DNA of 64,000 nucleotides from Manis javanica (taxonomy: Eukaryota; Chordata; Mammalia; Pholidota; Manidae): contig NC_133172.1 of assembly GCF_040802235.1 (NCBI RefSeq), forward strand, positions 29,593,738-29,657,737, given 5' to 3'. This document shows, piece by piece, positions 38,820 through 51,121 of this stretch (positions are counted from its first letter, which is position 1; each line of letters starts with the position of its first letter). The translations under genes were made by a program, and so were the position numbers. A model generated the notes under the pieces. It saw only the letters and a program-made list of their open reading frames with translations. It did no database searches and was not told the DNA's origin.

Positions 38820-39310
38820 AAATTCCTTATCATGGCTTCCAGTGTGACTCGGTCCCTCTTGTCTCTCTGACCTCAAACCCCCTCTCCTCCTTGCTTGCTC
38901 CTCTCTAGCCACACTGTATGAATTTCTTCTGGTCCACTCCAGACCTTTCCACAGTTTTTTCCTCTTCGTGGAATGCTCTTACCCTGATCTTCACCTGGCT
39001 GGCTCCATCTTGTCTGTCATTCATGTCTTACTTACATGTGTCATCTCAAAGATAACTTATCTGACCACCCACTCTAAGTAGCCACCCAGTCATCCTCTAC
39101 CAACTGGTCCTGTTTTAGCTCTTTTCAACATCCTTACCACTGTCTGCTATGATCCGGATTGTTCACTGTATCTCCTTGCCCTGAGAATGTAATCTCCAGG
39201 AAGACAGGAACTTCTCCCAACTTGCATACAGCTCTATCCCCCATGCCTAGAACATCCCGGGACCCCAGATGACACCCAATAAAGATTGTCGGATGTTCAA
39301 GTGATGTTAA
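38820..39310 (+). mobile_element. L2 LINE 3' end
   Basis: The order 'tggaatgctctt', 'tcatgtcttacttacatgtgtcatctc', 'ctgaccacccactctaagtagcc', 'gagaatgtaatctccaggaag' and a terminal 'acccaataaagatt' matches the 3' end of L2, a LINE that was active before placental mammals diversified. Confidence 0.7.
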
Positions 39311-39394
39311 AATAAGTGTTGTCTTACTGTCACCAAAATGCATTACAAGGATGGGTAGTCAATTATAGTGATAATTGAGATGAACAATGAGAAA

Positions 39395-39770
39395 CCCTGT
39401 CCATTATACTCTTGGGACCAAGTCTTCTCTACCAGGCAGTTAGAGCTTCATTAACAGAGCAAATATTTATTGAGTACCTATCACATTCGTGGGTCTGTGT
39501 CAGGCAATAGGTCTATAATAGTGAGCAAGAAAAACTCAGTTCTTGTTTTTTCAAAGCCCGCATGGATGAGTGCTTATAGCCGTCAAAAGGAAGAAAATCT
39601 TGCCCTTTTAGGCCATTGCAGAGACGTTGGCTTTAACTCAGAAAAATGAGGAACCATGGAAGGATCTGAGCAGGACAGAATCTGCCTTCTTTCGAAAGGA
39701 TCACTCCGGTGGCTATGTGACAAATTAGAGAGGCAAGGGTGGGAATAGGGAAGCCAGTTGGGACTGTGGT
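39395..39770 (+). repeat. ancient interspersed repeat, left part
   Basis: 'aaatatttattgagtacctat' followed by 'aggatcactccggtggctatgtg' and 'gggaagccagttgg' match a long non-coding mammalian repeat. I recognise the text but cannot name the family with confidence. It resumes near 40760, so the sequence between is a later insertion. A second copy lies at 61350-62345. Confidence 0.5.
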
Positions 39771-40150
39771 TCACAGGGTAAATAGGGGAGGCCCCCAGGA
39801 CACCCCAGCAAATTCACCAGGGTGCCACAAGATACTTCAAAATTTTGAAGGATACACAGCAATACTTGCCATCTCTCAGATACAATGTGAGCTTCTAGCT
39901 AGTTCAGTAGTTTACAGACTGAACATCAAATCATGCTATTGTCCTTTCAGTGCTGTCATATTTTTGTGAAGTGGGTTTTTGGTAGTCGCTGTAACAGAAA
40001 GCAAATACTGTTTGAAAATCGATCTGAAGCAGGAAGTGAGGCTGGCACTTCAATTTAATTCTAAGGTTTGAGGAGTTGTACAGTGCCCAACAATCACACA
40101 CTTTCCATTGGCCAGGTAATTAGGGTTAAGGTTGAAATAAAAATATTTTT
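39771..40150 (+). mobile_element. possible DNA-transposon fossil
   Basis: Phrases such as 'agggtgccacaagatacttcaaa' and 'gcagtgcccaacaatcacac'-type text resemble an old non-autonomous hAT-like element. It is inserted into the flanking ancient repeat. Weak assignment. Confidence 0.3.
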
Positions 40151-40189
40151 CCTTTTATATTATTATTTCTAAGTGTCTACTTGTTGTTG

Positions 40190-40695
40190 CTATAACATAC
40201 TGTATTACTGGATCATGTTTCCTGTGGCTGCTCTAACAAATCTCCACACCTCAGCGGCTTAAAAAAGCAGAAATTACTTTTTACAGTTCTGGAAGCCAGA
40301 AGTCTGAAATCAGTATCACTGGGACAAATTTAAAGTGTCATCAGGTCTGCACTCCGTCTGGAGACTCTTGGGGGAGAGTTCATTCTTCACCTCTTCCAAT
40401 TTCTGGTGGCTGCTGGCATTGCTTGCCTGGTGACGGCAACACTCCAGTCTTTGCCTACATGATCACACTGCCTTCTCCTCTTCTGTCTGTATCAGATTTC
40501 CTTTTCACCTCCATTTTATAAGGACATATGGTTGCATTTAGGGATCACCCTGATAATTGAGGAAAGCTTCCCCATCTCAAGATCGTTAATTTAATCAATA
40601 TGCAAAGACCCTTTTTCTAAATAAGGTGTTGATATTATGGGTTTCAGAGATAAGGATCTGATCTCTGGGTGGCCGTTACTCAGCCTACTACAAGC
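40190..40695 (+). mobile_element. old LTR-like repeat
   Basis: 'ggctgctctaacaaatctccacacc', 'cagttctggaagccagaagtc' and 'tatgcaaagaccctttttct' follow the order of a common mammalian MaLR/MER-type repeat. The family name is not certain. Confidence 0.5.
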
Positions 40696-40759
40696 ATGAA
40701 TACTTGTTAGATCGTTGGCACCTAACTACTTAATAAATGGAACTATAAAGTATTTATTT

Positions 40760-41060
40760 TAGCCTAGGGGTGAGATACCAAAGGCTCTGAATCTAGAAAG
40801 TTTGGGAACCTCTGAGATAGGAGGCTCTCCCAAGTAGTCCAGGTAGAAAATGATGTGGGCTTGAACTAGAGTGAATGGGGAAAAAAGTTTTGGACGTGGG
40901 AAAGTTCTGGAAACAACTAGAAGGTAAGGCAGATGGAATTTGCTGATGTTCCGGATGTGTGGTTTGGAGGGAGAGAGAGGAGTGAAAGGACTTTAAATGT
41001 TTGTGGCCTGAGCAGTTAAAAAAAAGGATTGCCATGAACTAAGATGAAGAAAACTGAACA
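40760..41060 (+). repeat. ancient interspersed repeat, right part
   Basis: Continues the repeat interrupted at 39770: 'aggaggctctcccaagtagtcc', 'gaatttgctgatgttccggatg' and 'tttgtggcctgagcag' are in the same order as in the copy at 61350-62345. Confidence 0.5.
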
Positions 41061-42001
41061 CGGACCAGTTTTTTTGCTGGGGAGGAGGACAGATTGGAGA
41101 TTCCATATTGTACGTGTTTAGGAGAGTAGATACAAGGAGAAAGAAAAGAAGGAGGGCAAAGATACAGGTTTTTCCAGACTCCCCACATGCCCACAGGTTT
41201 ATTTCACCCCTCGTGGTGGCCCGATGTTCCTCAACTCTTGAGCTAGTTATGTTGTTTTGTTTTGACTTCTTCAAAACATGGACAGAGCAAATGCAGACAT
41301 GAGGTGCCATGTAAGACAGAGGAGACTCAGAAAGCCTCATCTGACCCAGAGTCCTAACAGGAGAGGGCAAGAGGAGCTCTTCTTTGGGGAACTGAAAATC
41401 ACAGGGCCTCCATTGTAAAATAAGTATGTTAAATGATGGAGTGGAATTGCAGAAAGATGGAGTCAGGAGCATAGTTTTTGAATCTCCCAAACCATCCCAT
41501 GGAAATAGATCAACCAAAACCCGACACCCATGGGCAGCACTTACCATGAAACCAGGAATCCCAAACATGAGGGTGGGCTGACCACCATCATCAGCCACAG
41601 ACCTACCTGGAGCCTTGGTGTCTGCTCCAGAAGAAGTGGCAGATGGGAGGGTGGGCATGAGGGCAGGAGGCCTACAGAGTGCCAGCAGGTAGTCACTAGA
41701 AAGCTCTGTGGGCCAATTTGAGAACAGCAGCAGACTGTGGGAGGTTTCCCCAACCGCAGAGTGAGTTAAGTCCAAGGGACCCAGGACAGAGTCCGCAGGG
41801 CTGGAGTAATCCAGCCTCTCTACATCTCAAAACTGAACGGCCAGACCTCCTTTCCAGGCTGTGGCCCACACAGAGGAGAGCTTCTCGGAGGAACACCAGA
41901 CACAAACGAAAATGTCTTGATGAGAGCAGGGGAGGAGAGCAGAGCCAGGAAACATCAGAAAGCAAGCCACCATGTTTTCTTACTTAAAAAAAAATTTTTC
42001 T
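41061..42001. other. no confirmed gene; long minus-strand frame
   Basis: A 260-codon minus-strand frame (41775-40993) runs through this region, but its downstream end lies in the ancient repeat and its residue order has no domain, motif or compositional sign of a protein. Overlapping frames of similar quality exist on the other strand. I treat it as chance. Confidence 0.45.
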
Positions 42002-42305
42002 TTTTTTAATTTAATGGGCAGAGTTCCTGTTTGGGATGATGAAAAAGTTCTGGAAACAATAAATGATACCCACGAATGTTTGGTATTGCTTGACCTATTT
42101 CCATGAAAGGGTTTGGAGGAATTCAAAAACTATGCTGCTACCTCCATCTTTCTGTAGTCCTGCTCCATCTTTTGACATAATTATTTTAAATTTGGACAGT
42201 GGTGATGGTTGCACAATCTTGTGACTACTTAATGCCACTTTTGTGCACTTAAAAATGGTTAAAATGGTAATTTTGTGTTATGTAGATTTGCCATAATAAA
42301 AAAAA
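42002..42305 (+). mobile_element. L1M 3' end
   Basis: 'tgatgaaaaagttctggaaac', 'gtggtgatggttgcacaatcttgtg', 'gtgcacttaaaaatggttaaaatgg' and 'tgccataataaaaaaaatg' are the standard last 300 bases of old L1M elements. Confidence 0.75.
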
Positions 42306-42492
42306 TGAAAAAAGAAGATAAATCAGAATTAGATAAGATTATAGAACTCAGGACTGAATTTAAACATTTTTAAAATTTTCGGAATTGAAGGCTGAATTAA
42401 AAATAATTCAAGAATGAATGAACATAATGGATAATACCTGAGAGAAACAAACAAGAAAGGGAGGAACTGTTTAAAAATAAAAAAGATGATAA

Positions 42493-42507
42493 AAAGACTT
42501 TTAGGGA
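42493..42507 (+). repeat. 15-bp target-site duplication, left
   Basis: AAAGACTTTTAGGGA, identical to 48842-48856 on the far side of the L1. Confidence 0.9.
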
Positions 42508-43629
42508 GGCATCACGGGAAGATGGCGGCGTGAGTAGTTCAGAGGAAATCTCCTCCCCAAAACATATATATTTATGAAAATACAATAAATACAACTATTC
42601 CTAAAAGAGACACCAGTGGATGCAGTACAACAGCCAGGATACATCTACATCTGCGAGAACTCAGCATCACACTAAGGGGGTAAGATACAAGCTGTGGCCA
42701 GGTGGGACTCAAACACTCCCCCACCCCCAAAACCCGGCGGGAGGAAAGGAGTCAGAACGGGGAGGGAGTGAAAGCTCAGGACTGCTAAACAACCAGCTCT
42801 AGAAATCTGCACCCGGAACACAGACACAAGGTACACGGGGTGCTGGATATTAGACAAACGGAAAAGCAAAACCTGGGGGCAGGTCCCCACAACCAGCGCC
42901 CCTGAGACAAAAGAAAAGCGAGTGCTTTCTGAAAGTCTTAAAGAGACAGGGACCCCATAGCTGGACAAAGTTGTCCCGGCAGCTGGGCAGTACCAGGGAA
43001 ACTTAGGCACCCTAAACAGAGGCAGTGCAGCTCTGAAGCCCCTCACAGGACTAGGCAGCCTGCCAGTCGTTCCTCCAACTGGCGTGAACCCCGACACACA
43101 GGCCCAATAGCAGGTGAGTGGGAGCGTGTGCCTGGGGTGGAAGCACTAGAAGGAATGGAGAGCAGATCCGTGCACCGCAGGGCTAGCCCGCAGCAGCATA
43201 ACCGAACAGCCCGGGCGTGGCTCACGCACACTGGCAGGAGTGAAGCCCGAGCCCAGTAGAAGCCTGTGCAGAAAAGCCCCGCGCGCACCAGCAGCGGAGC
43301 CAGAGGGAGCAGGCACGCTCCCAGGAGCCGACCGGAATCCCAGCCACCCGGGCCAGACCCAAAGGCCGCTGCTGTCATGCAGCTGCCCGGCAGGGTCGCC
43401 GCTAGCATAGAGGAGTGCAACTGGTGTGTCTGCTACTCCCTGCAGGGCTCCGCGCTGCTCTGGTGGACACCCCACCCACAGCAGCTTAGGAGATTAACCC
43501 GGTGGCTGCTCCAGGAGTACAGGTAGCCGTCACAGGCAGTGGAGAAGGGCAAGGCATCCAGCAAGCAGGAAAGGACTTTCTTCTCTCAGCTGTCACACCC
43601 ACAACCTGCCTACAGCCACTGCAATCACC
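42508..43629 (+). promoter_or_regulatory. L1 5' UTR with internal promoter
   Basis: About 1.1 kb, GC- and CpG-rich, with 'gaagatggcggc' near position 1 resembling the YY1 site that fixes L1 transcription start. Long frames on either strand inside it (for example 43420-43043 minus) reflect GC composition, not genes. Confidence 0.65.
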
Positions 43630-44490
43630 ATGAAAAGGCAGAAAAATCTGGTCCAAACCAAGATAGTTACACCTGAGAAAGGATCTGCAGAGGCAGACCT
43701 AACCAGTCTCCCTGAAAAAGAATTCAAAATAAAAATCATAAACATGCTGACAGAGCTGCAGAGAAATATGCAAGAGCTAAGGGATGAAGTCTGACAGAGA
43801 TTACAGACGTCCAGAGGGAGATTACAGAAGTGAAACAAACTCTGGAAGGATTTATAAGCAGAATGGATAAGATGCTAGAGGCCATTGATGGAATAGAAAC
43901 CAGAGAACAGGAACGCATAGAAGCTCATTCAGAGAGATAAAAGGATCTCCAGGAATGAAACAATATTAAGAGAACTGTGTGACCAATCCAAAAGGAACAA
44001 TATCCTCATTATAGGGGTACCAGAGGAAGAAGAGAGAGAAAAAGGGATAGAAAGTGTCTTTGAAGAAATAATTGCTGAGAACTTCCCGAAACTGGGGGAG
44101 GAAATAGTTGCTTAGACTATGGAGGCACACAGAACTCCCAAGAGACGGGATCCAAAGAGGTCAACACCAAGACACATAATAATTAAAATGGCAAAGATCA
44201 AGGACAGGGACAGAGTATTAAAGGCAGCCAGAGAGAGTAAAAAGGTCACCTACAAAGGAAAGGCTATCATCAGACTTCTCAACAGAAACCTTACAGGCCA
44301 GAAGAGAATGGCATGATATATTTAATGCAATGAAACAGAAGGGCCTTGAACCAAGGATATTGTATCTAGCACGATTATCATTTAAATATGAAGGAGGGAT
44401 TAAACAATTCCCACACAAGCAAAAGTTGAGGGAATTTGCCTCCCACAAACCAACTCTACAGGGTATCTTGGACTGCTCTAGATGGGAGCA
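43630..44490 (+). pseudogene. L1 ORF1 remnant
   Basis: It begins 'MKRQKNLVQTKIVTPEKGSA' at the expected spacing after the 5' UTR. The coiled coil follows ('NMLTELQRNMQELRDEV') and ends at a TGA. The frame resumes one base over ('TDVQREITEVKQTLEGF') to another stop. The central 'IIGVPEEEEREKGIESVFEE' and C-terminal 'MAKIKDRDRVLKAARESKKV' blocks lie in further frames. At least three disabling changes. Confidence 0.8.
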
Positions 44491-44672
44491 CTCCTAAAAA
44501 GAGCACAGAACAAAACACCCAACATATGAAGAATGGAGGAGGAGGAAAAAGAAGGGAAAGAAATAATCATCAGACTGTGTTTATAACAGCTCAATAAGCA
44601 AGTGAAGTCAGACAGTAAGGTAGTAAACAAGCTAACCTTGAACCTTTGGTAACCACAAATCTAATGCCTGCA

Positions 44673-47600
44673 ATGGCAATAAGTACATATCTTTCAATAA
44701 TCACCCTAAATGTAAATGGACTGAATGTACCAATGAAAAGACACAGAGTAATAGAGTGGATAAAAAAGCAAGACCCATCTATATGCTGCTTACAAGAGAC
44801 TCACCTCAAACCCAAAGACATGCACAGATTAAAAGTCAAGGGTTGGAGAAAGATATTTCATGCAAACAACAGAGAGAAAAAAGCAGGTGTTGCAATACTA
44901 GTATCAGACAAAATAGACCTCAAAATAAAGAAAGTAAGAAGAGATAAAGAAGGACATTACATAATGATAAAGGGCTCAGTCCAACAAGAGGATATAACCA
45001 TTGTAAACATATATGCACCCAATACAGGAGCACCAATATATGTGAAACAAATACTAACAGAATTAAAGGAGGAAATAGAATGCAATGCATTCATTTTGGG
45101 AGACTTTAACACACCACTCACCCCAAAGGACAGATCCACCAGACAGAAAATAAGTAAAGACACAGAAGCACTGAAGAACACACTAGAACAGATGGACCTA
45201 GTAGACATCTATAGAACTCTACATCCAAAAGCAACAGGATACACATTCTTCTCAAGTGCACATGGAACATTCTCCAGAATAGACCACATACTAGGCCACA
45301 AAAAGAACCTCAGTAAATTCCAAAAGACTGAAATCCTACCAGCCAACTTTTCAGACCACAAAGATATAAAACTAGAAATAAATTATACAAAGAAAGCAGA
45401 AAGGTTCACAAATGCATGGAGACTTAACATGCTCCTAAATAATCAGTGGATCAATGACCAAATTAAAATGGAGATCCAGCAATATATGGAAACAAATGAC
45501 AACAATAACACAAAGCCCCAACTTCTGTGGGTTGCAGCAAAAGCAGTCTTAAGAGGAAAGTATATAGCAACCCAGGCATATTTAAGGAAGAAAGAACAAT
45601 CCCAAATGAATAGTCTAATGTCACAATTATCGAAATTGGAAAAAGAACAAATGAGGCCTAAGGTCAGCAGACGGAGGGACATAATAAAGATCAGAGAAGA
45701 AATAAATAAAATTGAGAAGAATTAAACAATAGAATAAATCAATGAAACCAAGAGCTGGTTCTTTGAGAAAATAAACAAAATAGATAAACTTCTAGCCAGA
45801 CTTATTACGAGAAAAAGAGAGCTAACACACATCAACAGAATTAGAAACGAGAAAGGAAAAATCACAACGGACGCCACAGAAATACAAAGAATTATTAGAG
45901 AATACTATGAAGACCTATATGCTAACAAGCTGGAAAACCTAGGAGAAATGGACAACTTCTTAGAAAAATACAACCTTCCAAGACTGACCCAGAAAGAAAC
46001 AGAAAATCTAAACAGACTAATCACCAGCAATGAAATTGAATCGATAATCAAAAAACTACCGAAGAACAAAACCCCTGGGCCGGATGGATTTACCTAGGAA
46101 TTTTATCAAACATACAGAGAAGACATAACACCCATTCTCCTTAAAGTTTTCCAAAAAATAGAAGAGGAGGGAATACTCCCAAACTCATTCTATGAAGCCA
46201 ACATCACCCTAATACCAAAACCAGGCAAAGACCCCACCAAAAAAGAAAACTACAGACCGATATCCCTGATGAACGTAGATGCAAAAATATTGAACAAAAT
46301 ATTAGCAAACCGAATTCAAAAATACATCAAGAGGATCATACACCATGACCAAGTGGGATTCATCCCAGGGATGCAAGGATGGTACAACATTCGAAAATCC
46401 ATCAACATCATCCACCACATCAACAAAAAGAAGGACAAAAATCACATGATCATCTCCATAGATGCTGAAAAAGCATTCAACAAAATTCAACATCCATTCA
46501 TGATAAAAATTCTCAACAAAATGGGCATAGAGGGCAATTACCTCAACATAATAAAGGCCATATATGATAAACCCACAGCTAACATCATACTGAACAGCGA
46601 GAGGCTGAAAGCTTTTCCTCTGAGATCGGGAACAAGACAGGGATGCCCACTATCCCCACTGTTATTCAACGTGGTAATGGAGGTCCTAGCCACGGCACTC
46701 AGACAAAACAAAGAAATACAAGGACTCCAGATTGGTAAAGAAGAAGTCAAACTGTCACTATTTGCAGATGACATGATATTGTGCATAAAAAACCCTAAAG
46801 ACTCCACTGCAAAACTACTAGAACTAGTATCGGAATTCAGCAAAGTTGCAGGATACAAAATTAACACACAGAAATCTATGGCTTTCCTATACACTAACAA
46901 TGAAATAATAGAAAGAGAAATCAGGAAAACAATTCCATTCACAATTGCATCAAAAAGAATAGAATACCTAGGAATAAACCTAACCAAGGAAGTGAAAGAC
47001 CTATATCCTGAAAACTACAAGACACTCTTAAGAGAAATTAAACAGGTCACTAACAAATGGAAACTCATCCCATGCTCGTGGCTAGGAAGAATTAATATCA
47101 TCAAAATGGCCATCCTGCCCAAAGCAATATACAGATTCAATGCAATTCCTATCAAATTACCAGCAACATTCTTCAATGAACTGGAACAAATAGTTCAAAA
47201 ATTCATATGGGACCATCAAAGACCCAGAATAGCCAAAGCAATCCTGAGAAGGAAGAATAAAGTTGGGGGGGGGAATCTCACTCCCCAACTTCAAGCTCTA
47301 CTACAAAGCCACAGTATTCAAGACAATTTGGTACTGGCACAAGAACAGAGCCACAGACCAGTGGAACAGACTAGAGACTCCAGACATTAACCCACACATA
47401 TATGGTCAATTAATATATAATAAAGGAGCCATGGACATACAATGGGGAAATGACAGTCTCTTCAACAGATGGTGCTGGCAAAACTGGACAGCTACTTGTA
47501 AGAGAATGAAACTGGTTCATTGTCTAACCCCATACACAAAAGTAAACTCCAAATGGATCAAAGACCTGAATGTAAGTCATGAAACCATAAAACTTTTAGA

Positions 47601-48060
47601 AAAAAACATAGGCAAAAATCTCATGGACATAAACATGAGTGACTTCTTCATAAACATATATCCCTGGGCAAGGGAAACAAAGGCAAAAATGAACAAGTGG
47701 GACTATATCAAGCTAAAAAGCTTCTGTACAGCAAAGGACACCATCAGTAGAACAAAAAGGTATCCTACAGTATGGGAGAACATATTCATAAATGACAGAT
47801 CCGATAAAGGATTGACATCCAAAATATATAAAGAGCTCACACACCTCAACAAACAAAAAGCAAATAATCCAATTAAAAAATGGGCAGAGGAGCTGAATAG
47901 ACAGTTCTCTAAAGAAGAAATCCAGATGGCCAACAGGCACATGAAAAGATGCTCCACATCGCTAATCATCAGAGAAATACAAATTAAAACCACAATGAGA
48001 TATCACCTCACACCAGTAAGGATTGCCATCATCGAAAAGACAAACAACAAATGTTGCTGA
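44673..48060 (+). pseudogene. L1 ORF2, nearly complete but disabled
   Basis: Encodes the L1 endonuclease/reverse transcriptase. The endonuclease region is open to a TAA at 45723 (start in 'ATGGCAATAAGTACATA'; in-frame ATGs also occur at 44646 and 44664). A second stop, TAG, interrupts 'PGPDGFT' near 46096. The reverse transcriptase is then open for 373 codons, with '[14 protein letters not shown]' and the catalytic FADD at 46761-46772. A run of seven Gs near 47265 causes a frameshift. The C-terminal region continues in the shifted frame for 265 codons to the natural stop at 48058-48060. Few lesions for its length, consistent with a young copy. Confidence 0.9.
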
Positions 48061-48841
48061 GGTTATGGAGAAAGGGGAACCCTCCTACACTGCTGGTGGG
48101 AATGTAAACTAGTTTAACCATTGTGGAAAGCAGTATGGAGATTCCTCATAATGCTCAAAATAAAAATACCATTTGACCCAGGAATTCCACTTCTAGGACT
48201 TTACCCTAAGAATGCAGCACCCCAGTTTGATAAAGACAGATGCACCCCTATGTTTATTGCTGCACTGTTTACAATAGCCAAGATACGGAAGCAACCTAAA
48301 TGTCCATCAGTAGATTAATGGATAAAGAAGAGGTGGTACATATACACAATGGAATATTACGCAGCCATAAGAAAAAAACAGATCCTACCATTCGCAACAA
48401 CATGGATGGAGCTAGAGGGTATTATGCCCAGTGAAATAAGCCAAGCGGAGAAGGAGAAGTACCAAATGATTTCACTCATATGTGGAGTATAAGAACAAAG
48501 GAAAACTGAAGGAACAAAACAGCAGCATAATCACAGAACCCAAGAATGGACTAATAGTTACCAAAGGGAAAGGGACTGGGGAGGATGGGTGGGAAGGGAG
48601 GGATAAGGGCGGGGAGAAAGAAAGAGGGCCTTATGATTAGCATGTGTAGTGCGTGGGGGGCACAGGGAAGGCTGTGCAACACAGAGAAGACAAGTAGTGA
48701 TTTTACAACATCTTACTACACAGATGGACAGTGACTGTGAAGGGCTATGTGGGGGGTACTTGGTGAAGGGGGGAACCTAGTAAACATAATGTTCTTTCTG
48801 TAATTGTAGATTAATGATACCAAAATTAAAAAAAATTAAAT

Positions 48842-48856
48842 AAAGACTTTTAGGGA
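48842..48856 (+). repeat. 15-bp target-site duplication, right
   Basis: Identical to the left copy at 42493-42507. Confidence 0.9.
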
Positions 48857-49155
48857 AATGGCAATCTGAGAGGATTGGCAAAAAAAGGACAATTCTGAAA
48901 AGAGTAATGCAAATACATGCAAGAATTTAGTATACCATAAAATGACATTTCATATCAGTGGGACCGTAAGTCAATCAGTAAGTTGTGATACACACATGTT
49001 AGGGTATAAATAGTTTCACAGGAAGGATCCACAGTGTGGCAAAAGTAGATATCTCTCTAAGGAAGCAGGGAAATGGGTGGCTGAGGAACTTAGGGAAAAG
49101 GATGAATTTATATTGATTCCCTTTTGTAACTTTCTAATGCTCTGTCACACAAAAA
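48857..49155 (+). mobile_element. older L1 remnant, continuation of the pre-insertion sequence
   Basis: 'agtataccataaaatgacatttcatatcagtggg' resembles decayed L1 ORF2. Together with 42300-42492 it is probably the host sequence that the young L1 split. Confidence 0.4.
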
Positions 49156-49159
49156 TCTA

Positions 49160-49325
49160 TTACGTCTCAAGTCTGATGCCTGAGTTCAAACCCCAGCTCC
49201 TTCCGTTACCAGTTCAAACTTGGGCAAATCCTCCTCGCTCTCCAGGCTTATCTCCTTATCTGTGAAATGGGGTGAACAACTTAGCCTGGTGTTGCGGCAC
49301 AGAATAAACTCTCAATAAATGTATT
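49160..49325 (+). mobile_element. MIR SINE
   Basis: 'tgagttcaaaccccagctcc', 'ccagttcaaacttgggcaaatcc', 'ctgtgaaatggggtgaac' and the terminal 'ctcaataaatgt' follow the MIR consensus order on the plus strand. Confidence 0.7.
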
Positions 49326-49329
49326 TTAC

Positions 49330-49765
49330 TAGTAGAAACAACCGAAATGTCCAACAGCAGATGAATGGAAAAACAATTATGGTAGAGCCACACATACAGT
49401 CATAAAAAGGAATGAACTACTGACATATGGTACAACATGGATGAATTTTGAAAACATGAGGCTAATGAAAGAAGGCAGACACAAAAGTCACTGTATCATT
49501 TTATATATATGAAATGTACATACAAGCAAATCCACACACAGAGAAAACAGAGTAGAGGCTGCCAGGGTCTGCAGAGAGGCGGGAATGAGGAGTGCCTGCT
49601 AATGTGCAAGAGGGGTTCTTTGGGGAATGATGAAAATGCTATGGGTTAGATAATGATGATGGTTGCACAAGCTTGTGAATGTGCTGAATGCCACTGATTT
49701 TACTAAAGTTTCTAGAGGTGAATTTTATGGTTTGTGAATTATATCTCAATAACTTTTATAATGTA
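49330..49765 (+). mobile_element. L1M 3' end
   Basis: 'atgtccaacagcagatgaatgg', 'gaggctgccagggtctgcag', 'gatggttgcacaagcttgtgaatgtg' and 'gtgaattatatctcaataac' are the last portion of an old L1M. Confidence 0.8.
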
Positions 49766-51110
49766 AATTACCAATTTTCCCAGAGTGATTACCTGCTGTT
49801 CTCCTCTCCCCCTCTCCCACACTCCATTCCCTTTCCTCTTAGTCCTGCACCCACCCTAAGTAGCCGCCTCTGGACCATCCTGAGCCTTGGGCCTCCAGTT
49901 GGTGGCAGGGCAACCCAGCACGTGCACACTCCCATCGCTCACACCTGGAAGAAGTGGATGCTTCCAGGGAGATATTTCTTGTGAGCTTAGGTGGTTAGTG
50001 ATGTTTAGAGCGGGCTGCATGCGCCAGGTTGAGAGGAGGACCATTCCTGTCAAGATAACATTTAGGCCCGTCCTGAAGTTTCATCTGGTCCGCCATGAAG
50101 CTCCAGGTGCCATGCTCTGAAAGCCAGGTTGGCCGCCTAAGGGCACCTGAAATGCCAAGGACTTCACAGGCATATAGCCCTCAAATTGAGGCCTTGCCCC
50201 TCCCATGCAATGTGACCTCAGTCCATTGCTGAACCTCACTAGTGAAGTGGCACAGTGATACAGACAGTAGTGTGCTTTCGGGCCTGGTGTGCAGGTGTTG
50301 AGTAAATGGTGATTTAAATCCCAGGCCCTGCTCTGGCCTGGCCTCCTGCTGCAGCAGTTCGCTGGGCTCAGCCCTTGTTATCAGCTGCCCCCAGGTATAG
50401 CTCTGAGCCCCTACCATTCATCTGGCAGATTCCTCTATGATTTGTATTTGCCTCTCCCAGCCATAATCATACATGGATTAGGCAGCCCAAAGTTTTGGAG
50501 TTGTGTCCTGAATCCCTTGTTTTCTAAAATACTTAACCTGGTGGTCATGAGACATGATGTCAGCCGTCATGAGAGACATTGTACATTTCTCCTGGTGAAC
50601 CCAGACGCATCTCCTGCCATCTTCAACTATTCAAAGGTTAACTCTGACCCTTAGCCCTGATGCGCTTCTTACTTCTGCCATTTCCCGCACACCAGCTCCT
50701 TTTTATAAACCTGTAACCTCTCTCCCCCTTTTGGCCTTCCTGACCCTAGGCTGAGTTCCTTCCTCCCTCCCCAGTTCTTATCCCTTTTCCCTTACGTGCC
50801 ATCCACCTTGTAGGTCTTTCTTTTTCATACAGGCTCTCACCCCCACTCCCACCAAAGAGAAACCACAGTTGAAAGCATATCAAAACTCAAAAGGCTTCTT
50901 TGTTACTCATCTATTAATTCTATTACATGTATTGTTTTAAAATCTATCAGAATAAATAGAGAAACATATCTATCTACCTGTGGAAACATATCTATCTAAC
51001 TACATGTGGAATCATATCTGTCTGTCTACATATGGATACTTATATCTATGTATGTGCCACAGACTTATATCTATCAATCTACAGCTGTTAACCAAAGTGG
51101 CACCAACAAT
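49766..51110. other. no gene seen; degenerate TATC-type repeat at its right end
   Basis: Mostly unique, moderately GC-rich sequence with no convincing frame. From about 50950 to 51080 there is a degenerate tetranucleotide-type stretch (repeated 'atatctatcta' and 'acatatctatc' units). It lies downstream of the C2orf78-like stop codon and could be part of that transcript's 3' UTR. I saw no clear AATAAA for it on the minus strand. Confidence 0.4.
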
Positions 51111-51121
51111 CCTATCAGCTC

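Larger units (their letters stand above)
42508..48841 (+). mobile_element. full-length L1 with perfect target-site duplications
   Basis: A complete 6.3-kb element. The 5' UTR starts 'ggcatcacgggaagatggcggc', followed by ORF1, ORF2, a G-rich 3' UTR and an A-rich tail ending 'gataccaaaattaaaaaaaatt'. Identical 15-base duplications flank it, so both ends of the insertion are intact and it is relatively young. Neither ORF is intact, so it cannot move unaided. It inserted into an older L1-derived stretch. Confidence 0.92.

Noticed and set aside
40993..41775. 260-codon minus-strand frame
   Set aside because: No recognisable domain or motif, its end lies in an ancient repeat, and comparable frames occur on the other strand.
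42672..43526. Frames up to 141 codons on both strands
   Set aside because: They lie in the GC-rich 5' UTR of the L1, which has no conserved protein in this position.
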